The notes beneath the pieces were generated by a model, which did not search any database, had not been told where the DNA came from, and saw only the letters and a program-made list of their open reading frames with translations. A stretch of DNA of 64,000 bases from Mallotus nudiflorus (lineage: Eukaryota; Streptophyta; Magnoliopsida; Malpighiales; Euphorbiaceae): contig CANTUR010000613.1 of assembly GCA_947683625.1 (NCBI GenBank), positions 744,001-808,000 of the forward strand. Reading direction: 5' to 3'. Of the stretch, positions 51,985 through 61,700 are shown piece after piece; the first letter of the stretch is position 1, and every line of letters begins with the position of its first letter. A program made the translations under genes and the position numbers.

Positions 51985-52959
51985 TCATTCATTTATAACA
52001 AACACTCTCTTAACATAAATTAATTTTCAATCAAACAATTATTTATGTTTCATCTTTATGAGACCGATGATGCTAACTTAAATTGCAACGGAGCCTATTG
52101 CATTTGATGAAAATAAACAATTTCTATCGAAGTAATCCACTTCAGCAACCACTTAATCTCATGCTACTTAACCTTTATAACAATTCCATATTCGTACTTC
52201 TTTTTAACAACTAGTATAAATAAATAATTTTTAATGGAAGATTTTTACCCACACTTGGTGTATATACATTTAGTGGTATGACTTAAAACATAAGATACAT
52301 GTTTTATTTTTGTCAATTAAGTTAATAATAGTTGGATGATATGTCTTAAATCCTACCATAGGTGTAAAATACCTAGTGTAGGTAAAAATTTCCCATTCTT
52401 AATGATAACTTATTTTTGGAACTCTTAATTTAGAACCCTACAAGAGATCAAAGAAGGCCAAGGTGAGAGGCGGGAATAATCCTCATAAACCCTCTGATAC
52501 CTAAGTCAAAGAATGTGGAGAAAGAGTTTTAAAGATATAAAGAGAACAATGAGTATGAGAGAATAGAATAAATGAGAATAAGAGATATAGGGTCCTATTT
52601 ATAGGGATAGTGATGTTAAAACTTGAGAGGAATAAGATTCCTCTTTGATGAAAGTCCTGTGCCTATTTGGAGAGTGTTTCTTTATATTCGGGAATCTCCT
52701 TAATTGGGAATCTTTTTACTATTTGGTTTGAGTGTACTCCTTCTTCAAGTAATTCATGTATAGAAAAATAAGAACCTTTAGTTAAATAGGAATATGTATA
52801 TGGGATATCAAGAGTACCCCTTGAAAGTATGTTCAGATATTTATGTCTGATGTGTTCTTCTTGATGATGAATATTTTTAAGGATAATCACTAATGAATGG
52901 AGAAAAAACTATTTAGATAAATTACATTTACTGTAAGAGGGTGAGTTGAGGTGGCCAAC
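51985..52959. other. Intergenic sequence, possible old LTR fragment
   Basis: No gene recognised. The stretch 52440-52640 contains 'accctctgatacctaagtca', then 'gggtcctatttatagggata', wording I associate with plant non-autonomous LTR elements. I cannot define ends. Confidence 0.3.
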
Positions 52960-53500
52960 CTCAGTTATAAAAAGACGATGCTCGGTACTGAGTCTTAGAA
53001 TTACCATATCATAGTACTATCAAACTACCAGTTGGAATTAAGTGCCTGAAACTTGTAATAAAAAAATGCTCGGTGTTATAGAAACAACCCAAGGGATTAA
53101 CACGCCGGTATAGAAACAATCTGACAAAACTAGCCATCGTTGGAGTTTTGATGCTTAGTGCATTAAAAGTGCGGCTTGAGTGTCATACAATCTCGATGCA
53201 TTAAAAGTGCGGCCCGAGTGTCCAACCTTAATACTATCGAAGCAACATGAGGGTGTTAGCTTCAGTCAGTAGACTTAGAATCTTGGTGTATTAGAAGCGT
53301 GGCTAAAGTGCCGAACCTCAGTACTATTAAAGAGACCTAAGGGTTAGCTTTAATCACTAAACTTAAAATGTTAGTGCATTAGAAGCGCGGCCTGAGTGTT
53401 GAACCTCAATACTATCGAAGTGACCTGAGGGTGTCAGCTTTAGTCACTAGACTTAAAATCTCGATGCATTAGAAGCACAACCCAAGTGCTAATTAAGTGA
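52960..53500. repeat. ~90-bp tandem repeat, about five diverged copies
   Basis: The unit contains GATGCATTAGAAGCGCGGCC, then GAGTG(CC)GAACCTCAATACTATC, then a GAC/CTGAGGGTGT-TTAGCTT segment. 'Gcattaaaag/gcattagaag' recurs near 53160, 53198, 53288, 53376 and 53466. Spacings are 39 then 88-90 bp. More diverged units may extend left to 52960. Confidence 0.75.
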
Positions 53501-53926
53501 ATAGTTAGCGACAAGGCCAGTAGGATTATCAATTGCCACGTCTTTTGGCTTTCCTTTGAATTTTGAATTTTGTAACCATCACATTTGTTCATCTATCAGA
53601 AGATGAGATGTTTCAATTACCATAACGATAACTGCTCAATTAATTGGCTTTTCTTTTGCCTGAAATTACCTTTGATGCTATGAGAGAGACAAAAATAACC
53701 ATGAGGGCAGTAATGGTCATTCAAAAACCTTGCACTATTCTTTAAATAAATCAAACCCTTTTGCTTGTTGCATTTTGCTTTTCTGTTATCTTCTTTTCTT
53801 GCTAAATTTTCTCTCGCATATTCTCTGTGTCTTCTTTGCCTTCTCCACAAGCTTGCATTCTTCTTCCTAAGTGAAATTTCTTTTTCTTTATATATTCTTC
53901 CTCTTTGTACTTATTTAATAGGGTCC

Positions 53927-55413
53927 ATGGCTCCCCGAGAGCAAGTCAATTTAGATTTATTTGTCTCTAGGGTAGATGAAAACTTGTTAAAGTGGTACAA
54001 AAGACGCTTTAGCATTCCAGTAGATTTTGCTCTGCATATTATAGATAAACACTTTAAAGCCCACACTTCTTTTTTAGATTTTGATAGACTAGTGATATAT
54101 TTTAACTAATTATAAGGGAGATTGAAGTTCCCTTTAGATCATTTTGTTAGGAGCTTTCTGAACATTTATAAAATAGCTCCCTGACAACTTCATCCTAATA
54201 GCTACCTGATTTTTACCGGGTTTATATAATTAATGCATGGGGAGGATAGAGAGCTAAATATAGACATCCTCTAGTATCTATATAGCTTAAATAAAAAAAA
54301 GGAGTGCTAATGTTCTCTTTATCAGCTATTCAGCTTCCGGACCTCCATAAGAAGTGGAGGCACATGTTTTTTTATTATTAAACGTCCTTCGAACTTCATC
54401 CACATCCTGTGGATGTGGTATGACGACTATCATAAGGTGAAGTATCCTTTAAGGTTATTCGATAAGGATACAAAAATGGTTATGAGGCTTCATCTCCATG
54501 GTATATATGACGTAACATCTACTTAGAATTTATCTCAAAGATATCTTCGCAGAGTTTACCCCAATCTTATACATGTTAATGGTAAGTTCTAAGATTTGAA
54601 AGGTATTACTTTAACTTTTATTCTTTTCTTTTTATTTGTAAATGACTGACTTTTTTGCATTTGTGAATGAGATTCAACTTGTAGATTACGAGTTAAAGAT
54701 TTAAGAAGATGTATAAATTTCTTCTCTTACTTGTGGGTTATTTGCTTGAGGTTGAACCCAGCCAGAAAGGAAAAGTTGTGGTTAAAATTTCTCAGATGGA
54801 GAAATATGAGATTCTGAGGAAATGATCCCTAAATGAGGACTCAGATGTTGAGGAGTTATGCAAGGAAGTTTTTGCCAAATGCCTAAAGTTATTCAGATGT
54901 CTAGACATGAGATCCTAGATTCTGAAGAAGACGAAGCCACAAAGTATCCTGAATGCTTAGGTAAGGGATCAGTATGTCAAGTCTTTACAGTTCCCCAAAG
55001 ACATCCAACGCTGGACGGATGTGGATAAGGAGAAGTTGTATAACTCCATGATAGGACACTTGCTAGAGGTAATTATTTTCCTCTTCATTTGATTTGTGCT
55101 CATGTGTACTAATATTGATGATGATTTTTATCTTTTTCAGATGACTCAGACTCTATTGCTGGCTAGGGACAATTATTATTATTTCAAGAGCCAATACAGC
55201 CTAAAAGAAATAGAGGTTAGCAATATAACTATTAACTTTGAGAAAAGACTAGATAAGGCGAAGGCGACATTAGAACTTTTCCAAACTAAGTATGTTGAGG
55301 TGAGATCTGAGGCTGAGGTGAGCTAGAAGAGGGTGGAAGAGCTAGAGCATAATCAAGCCCAACTTATAAAAAACATTAAGGGGCAAGATTCCTATATTGT
55401 GGCATTGGAGAAA
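53927..55413 (+). pseudogene. Decayed plant 'putative gypsy-type' (PF04195-like) gene, cut by the young retrotransposon
   Basis: Coding begins at the ATG in GGTCCATGGCT and is open to 54109. It then continues in other frames. LKFPLDHFVRSFLNIYKIAP, then a stop, then QLHPNSYLIFTGFI (about 54122-54229) is the phrase I associate with the plant family PF04195. WYDDYHKVKYPLRLFDKD (about 54418-54472) and SLNEDSDVEELCKEVF follow, then a predicted coiled-coil segment FEKRLDKAKATLELFQTKYV (about 55237-55296). A good GT-AG intron is visible at 55069-55140 (GAG/GTAATT to TTTTTCAG), joining HLLE to MTQTLLLARDNYYY, so this is not a processed copy. Several stops and frameshifts make it a pseudogene. It ends where the LTR begins at 55414. 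The rest probably lies right of the window. Confidence 0.65.
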
Positions 55414-58400
55414 TGTAATATCCCGTAATTTTAAAAATATTTTTACACTGTACCGGGATATGCAGTGTCAGTGATTTTTGTATTTTATATGATATTTTTA
55501 TGAGTTGATATGTATTTTAAACCTATTTTAATTACTGTCTATTATTTTCAGTATTTTACGTAAAATTTTCCCGGGACTTTCATTTTCGGGGAAATTTCCA
55601 CGTAAACAATGTATTATTAATTATTTTAAATGTATTTACGGGTTTGCATGAACTCATACATATTTTTAAATTAATAAATAAAGCTTGTGTGTGTATATTT
55701 ATTTAATTAGGGTTTATTATTACCCTAATATTTTATTATTTATTTATTATTATTTGATTATTTTATTTATTATTAAATTATTAAAATTTATTTTTTTTCT
55801 TTTTTCTTTTTTTTTTCTTTTTCTTTTCCTTTTTCTTTCTTTTTCTTTTCTTTTCTCTTTCCTTTTCTTTCTTTTTCTTTTTCTTCTTCTTCTTCTTTCT
55901 TCTCCCGTGGGTGCCGCCGGACCACCATTTTTGCCACCGTCGTTTCTCCCTCATCCGGCCACCGTTTTCGACACCACCGGTCTCTATCTTCTCCTTGAGC
56001 TCCGGTGAGTGTTATTCTAGCTTTGGTTTGAGCTAAAACGGTCTAGAATTGCTTAGGTTTTGAGTTGAATATTTCGGCCACTTTTGGTTTTCGATTTTTT
56101 TGAGCTTTGATTTGGATGATTCATGGAAACTTCCTTCACAAATGTTGTTCCTGGTAGCTTAATCTTCATGTATGAATTTTTACAGAATTTTTGGAGATTG
56201 TTTGGATTTTTGGGTATTTTTGAATATTTTAATATTATTTTCGAATTTTCGGAAATTAATTATTTAAATTATGAAATTGGAGTTTATGGTTGAATTAGGT
56301 GTTGAAATGAATTATAGGAATTTATTTGGAATTTTTATGAATTTCTAAGTATTTATTTTTAATTATTGAAGTTTATGTGATTTTGTAAAATTAAGTTAAT
56401 TGTGTTTTAAATTGAATTTAATTGGTTAATTGAGTTTAATTATTGATATTATTGATAAATATGTTGAGAAAATTAATTTTGGATAATTGTATGATTTTTG
56501 GTGAATTTTTGAAGTAATTTAGGTATATATATATATATAGGGGTATTTTGGTAATTTTACCCTAAATTGTCTAAAAATGTAATTTAATTGGTTTTAATAT
56601 TTATTTAAGGTATAAAAATGATTTCTACAAAATATTTGGTATTTTTAACTAATTAAAACTATTTTCCGGGAATTATTTTCAATTATATATATAATATACG
56701 ATTTTTCTAATAAAATGAGTTTTAATCGGTTTTTATAGTGTTTCAAGATTTATTTTGTAATTTCTACGTATGAAATGTATTTTTATGATTTAAGGATATT
56801 TTTGGTATATTTGAATATATATTCTGTGTTTGTGGACCCCGGTCGACAGATTGTAGTCTGGAGTCCGACCGAGGGGTTGTGATTGTTTGTGGTGTTATTT
56901 TTGAAGTGTATTTTCTTTGCAGGGTCGGCTCTACTCTTTTGAGTAGAGAGATGTCTGTTTTACAGGGGAGGTTCTGCCGGATTTCCGATAGAATTCTCGT
57001 AAAACGTGATATCCAGTCGAACCCTAATTTCCGATTCTGTGTTGAATACTCTAGATTTAATTCTAGGATTTCTGTTAGGGTTATTCTGATGTCGATTAAT
57101 TATTTCTTGTTTAGTTGCGCCGAGACCGAGGGTTAGTGGACCAGGCCCGTCGGACCCGTCTCGTGGAGCGCATTAGGTGAGTTACTATATTATATATATA
57201 TGCTTAGGATGCATGATTTAGAAAATGCATGTTTTATTTTGACTAATTATGCATAAATAACATGATTTATATTCAAGTATATTTTTGGTATATTTTTGGT
57301 ATATAATAAATTATATACATGTTTTATTAATAAAATATATTTAAAATGTTTTTAAATATATTTTTAGTTTAATTCATGATTTGATTGAATTTATTTGACG
57401 TATATATACTCAAAATATACCTGGTTTATGTTTGGTATATTTTCGGTATATATATGGTTTATATTGTTGATTTATTTAAATTCATGTATCATGTATTTGT
57501 GAATGAATGTTTTATTATTTATTACTGAAGGATATCAATAGAACGTGCTACCTAGTGGGCAGCACTAGGACCGAGTACGTACCGGTACGCCTATAGTATT
57601 TAGGCTTTATTACTGACTATTTGTGGATATCGATTTGATTATGATTATTGGATGTGTGAGATGTGGTTTGTGGGTGTGATTGCTGGAGCTCGGTTGACCA
57701 AGTGTCTCGGGGCCAATCACACTGGCAGTTAGACTGCTGGAGCTCGGTTGACTTAGTGTCTCGGGGCCAGTCTACTGTCCATATGGATTAAGTGGATATA
57801 TTTGGAATCAGTGAGCCTGTATGGCTAAAGTGTTGTTTAACACTATTTTTCTGAGGTTGCGATATTCTAGGGTTCTATGTGATCCTTCATAAAAGTTGAT
57901 TTTCAGACAAAATATATAAAATGATTTTTCTGCATCTGTATGAACTTGCCTGTATATATACATATTACTCATATACTGATGACTGTATGCATTATTACTT
58001 AGAGTGTATGTATATATACTATAGTAATTCACTCAGTGAGGTCTGACTCCCCTCCGTTGACTATTTTTCAGGAGAGTCAACTTCCTCAGACCTCAGTAGC
58101 AGGTCGATACGCCGGATTTCTTCCACCCCGGCTTCTTTATGTAAATTATATACTTGAGTCTTATTTATTTTATCTAGACACTGCAGTAGTTGTAAATTAA
58201 AGTATTGGATTTTATGTATTTGTTTTAAAGAGATGTATTATAGTAAAACTGGATTTGTATAAAGATTATACATTTATGAGATTATATATGCGATGAGATG
58301 AGTTTTAAATTATATCCAGTTGTTATGGATGATATTGCAATATTTATGATTTTATTTTCCGCTGCATATTATATTTTTATTGTTATTATTGCATTTTTAT

Positions 58401-58488
58401 TTTATTTTTTAGGCTTGCTACGGGTTCCGGATTCGAAAGAATTCCCGTTCCCTAGCGCCGGTCATGGCCCCTGTTTTGGGTCGTGACA
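55414..58488 (+). repeat. 5' LTR of the young chromovirus
   Basis: 3075 bp, TGTAATATCCCG to GGTCGTGACA. Order of landmarks: AT-rich U3-like part, pyrimidine tract (about 55793-55900), GC-rich patch (55905-56004), CCG/GTGAGT donor-like site (56005), TTTTCTTTGCAG acceptor-like site (56922), TTTCTTGTTTAG (57114) and AG/GTGAGT (57177) bounding a 62-nt GC-rich block, hairpins at 57551-57777, CTATTTTTCAG (58071), TTTATTTTTTAG (58412). The first 492 bp show no difference from the visible part of the 3' LTR. Confidence 0.96.
57551..57777 (+). other. Structured LTR module: hairpin, palindrome and twin hairpins
   Basis: CCTAGTG-ggcag-CACTAGG (57551-57569) is a 7-bp hairpin. CGTACCGGTACG (57578-57589) is a perfect palindrome. 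GTGTGATTG (57674-57682) pairs with CAATCACAC (57714-57722). CAGT(T)AGACTG (57727-57736) pairs with CAGTCTACTG (57768-57777) with one bulged base. The two 31-nt loops of the last pair differ at only two positions, while the stems differ completely. The module is found in the other LTR copies of the window. Confidence 0.75.
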
Positions 58489-58492
58489 AAGT

Positions 58493-58504
58493 TGGTATCA
58501 GAGC
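58493..58504 (+). other. Primer binding site for initiator tRNA-Met
   Basis: TGGTATCAGAGC, four bases after the LTR end. This is complementary to the 3' end of plant initiator tRNA-Met and primes minus-strand cDNA synthesis. Confidence 0.95.
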
Positions 58505-58702
58505 GAAGTTCGTTTCTGAGTGGAGTTCTGTGTCAGGGCTTAGTTATGTGAGTTGTGGCCCTAGTTTTAAAGTTGTGTTTTCTGTTGGACTACTGCAGTG
58601 TATTAGGTTCGAGTATGTCTTGATAAGTATTCCTTGCTGTAGTTTTCAGCGTTATTCCTCCGTTGTCTGTTTTGTCTGAATCTTTCCGTTTGTCTTTTCA
58701 GA

Positions 58703-61700
58703 ATGAGGAGGCGAGCGCGTGTCGCTCCACCGGTCGTTGAGGCCGAGGATGATGAGTCTTTTCAGGATGAGGTTTTACCTCCTGAGCCGCCAGTTAGGCG
58801 TAGAGGTCGTGGCAGGGGTAGACCTCGAGGAGCGGCAGGTCGCCGTAGGCAGAGAGAGTTACAGGACGAGGAGCCTGTTGAGCCTGAGTTTGATGTTCCT
58901 GTTCCCCCAGTTGTTCAGCCTGTTCAGCCTGCCTATCAGCAGGGTATGTCTAACCCTGAGGCAGCTTTGTTCTATGCCAGAGTTGGCAGGATTGCTTTTG
59001 ATGGTACTTCTGATCCTTTAGATTTTCTGCATGCGATTGAGACTAGGACTCGGACTGCTCATACCGAGTACCAGAGGATCATGATCGTTGAGTTGTCTGT
59101 CGAGGGACCAGCCTTGGATTGGTTTATTCAGATGATCCAGCCTTATATGATGACGATGACCTGGGCTCAGTTTCGAGAGCGATTCATGAGGAGATTTTGT
59201 CCAGAGCCTCTTCGTTTGAGCTATCGTCTTCGTCTGACCAGTATTTCTCGTGGAGATCGATCTGTAGAGGAGTATACCCGAGAGTTCCTTCGTCTGGGTA
59301 GATATGCTGAGGATCTGATGCGAGATCAGTATTTCGCTGTTACTACGTATGTTACTGGTTTGGGTTCAGCTTTTGCTGGTATGCCTACAGCAGGTCTTAC
59401 TTTGGAGTCGGTGATTGAGCTAGCTAAGGAGATTGAGCTGAGATTAGTTAGGCAAGGAGCGATGCCTGATTATTACCAGTTGGGAGTTCAGTCGAGTGGA
59501 TTGCAGGCTACTCCGTATTCGAGTTTTCATGTTGGTTCGAGTAGTCAGCAACGAGGTTCGACTCAGCAGAGTCAGAGACAGCAGCAGCGAGTGCATCGGA
59601 GCAGTAGACATGGTCGTGGAGGTCAGCGTAGATCGTTCAGATTTGGGTCAGGTGCTTCGAGCAGCAGCAGTGGTCGTAGTTCTGGATCAGCGACCAGTGT
59701 TTGTCAGACTTGTGGTAGAGTCCATCAGGGACCGTGTTATCTGACACCGTTGACATGCTTCAGATGCGGGCAGACAGGACATTTTGCCAGATCGTGTCCT
59801 TACCCCGGATATCAGCAGCAGCAGATTCCGCGATTCCCACAGCAGTCGATTGCTAGTGCAGCACCCGTGCCATTTCAGTTGCCACCAGCTCAGCATCAGA
59901 GTTCTACTCAGTTTGTTCCACAGCAGAGTCGTGGTAGAGGTACGAGAGGAGGTGCCAGAGGTGTTGGCCAGGCTTCTACCAGTCAGCAGGGAGGTCGAGG
60001 TCAGGCCAGAGTTTTTCATCTGACTCAGCAGGATGCTCAGGCATCTAATGCAGTCGTGGCAGGTATTCTTTCTGTTTGTTACCTGGATGCTTTGGTTTTG
60101 TTTGATCCGGGTGCCACGCATTCGTTTGTTTCTCCTGTTTTTGCTTCTAAATCTTGTTGGCAAGCTTCGAGGATGGCTTTTCCCTTGTCTGTTGCCACTC
60201 CTCTGAGTGATTCTTTGGACGCCAATATAGTTCTTTTTGGTTGTCCAGTTCTCGTGGGAGATAGAGAATTATCCGCCGATTTGATTTTGTTGGATGTGAT
60301 GGAGTTCGATGTTATTTTGGGAATGGATTGGTTGTCTCAGCACTTCACCGTGGTTGATTGCAGGAATAAGGAGGTGATTTTCAGAATTCCTGGTGAAGTA
60401 GAATTTAAGTTTGTTGGTGACAGGAGTTCAGCACCTCAGAATCTTATTTCGGCTATTACAGCTAGGAAGTTGTTGAGGAAAGGTTGTCAGGGGTTTTTGG
60501 CATTGGTTAGGGATACGTCAGTGGAGAAGTTGTCACTCACAGATGTTCCTGTTGCTTGTGAGTTTCCTGATGTTTTTCCCGAGGAGTTGCCAGGTTTACC
60601 ACCTCATAGAGAGATTGAGTTCTGTATTGATGTGGTTCCAGGTATTACTCCTATATCTATGCCACCCTATCGTATGGCTCCTGCAGAGTTGAGAGAGTTG
60701 AAGGAGCAATTGCAAGAGTTGTTGGATAAAGGTTTTATCAGACCTAGTGTTTCTCCTTGGGGTGCACCAGTCTTGTTTGTGAAGAAGAAGGATGGTACCC
60801 TGAGACTGTGCATTGACTACAGAGAGCTTAACAAGGTGACAGTGAAGAACAAGTATCCTCTCCCGAGGATAGATGATTTATTTGATCAGTTACAAGGTGC
60901 ACAGTTCTTTTCTAAGGTTGACTTGAGGTCGGGTTATCATCAGCTGCGGATTAGTGAAGCTGATATTCCTAAGACAGCTTTCCGCACTCGTTATGGTCAT
61001 TATGAGTTTCTGGTGATGTCTTTTGGTTTGACTAATGCACCAGCAGCTTTTATGGACCTGATGAACAGAGTATTCCGACCGTATGTGGATCAGTTTGTGG
61101 TAGTCTTCATTGATGATATACTAGTATATTCGAGGAGTATGGAAGAGCACGTATATCACTTGAGGATTGTACTGCAGACACTGAGAGATCATCAGCTTTA
61201 TGCTAAATTCTCGAAGTGTGATTTCTGGATGGAGAGTGTTTCTTTTCTTGGACACGTAGTGTCTAAAGAAGGTATTCAGGTTGATCCACAGAAGGTTGAG
61301 GCTGTATCTGAGTGGCCTAGACCTACTTCAGTTACTGAGATTCGGAGTTTTCTGGGTTTAGCCGGGTATTATAGGCGGTTTGTGCAGGATTTTTCCAGGA
61401 TAGCAGCCCCTATGACTCGCTTGACTCAGAAGAATGTTAGATTCGAGTGGTCAGAAGCTTGTGAGAATAGTTTTCAGTTGTTGAAGGAGAAGTTGACCAC
61501 AGCGCCCGTATTAGCTTTGCCTAATAGTGTGGATAAGTTCACAGTTTACTGTGATGCCTCTAGAATTGGTCTTGGTTGTGTGTTGATGCAGAATGGAAGG
61601 GTGATAGCCTATGCTTCGAGGCAGTTGAAGAAGCATGAGCAGAACTATCCTACACATGATCTGGAGATGGCTGCAGTGATCTTTGCTTTGAAGATTTGGA

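Noticed and set aside
59687..60163. 158-codon minus-strand frame opposite gag
   Set aside because: It is antisense to the well-supported gag-pol frame and has no motif of its own.
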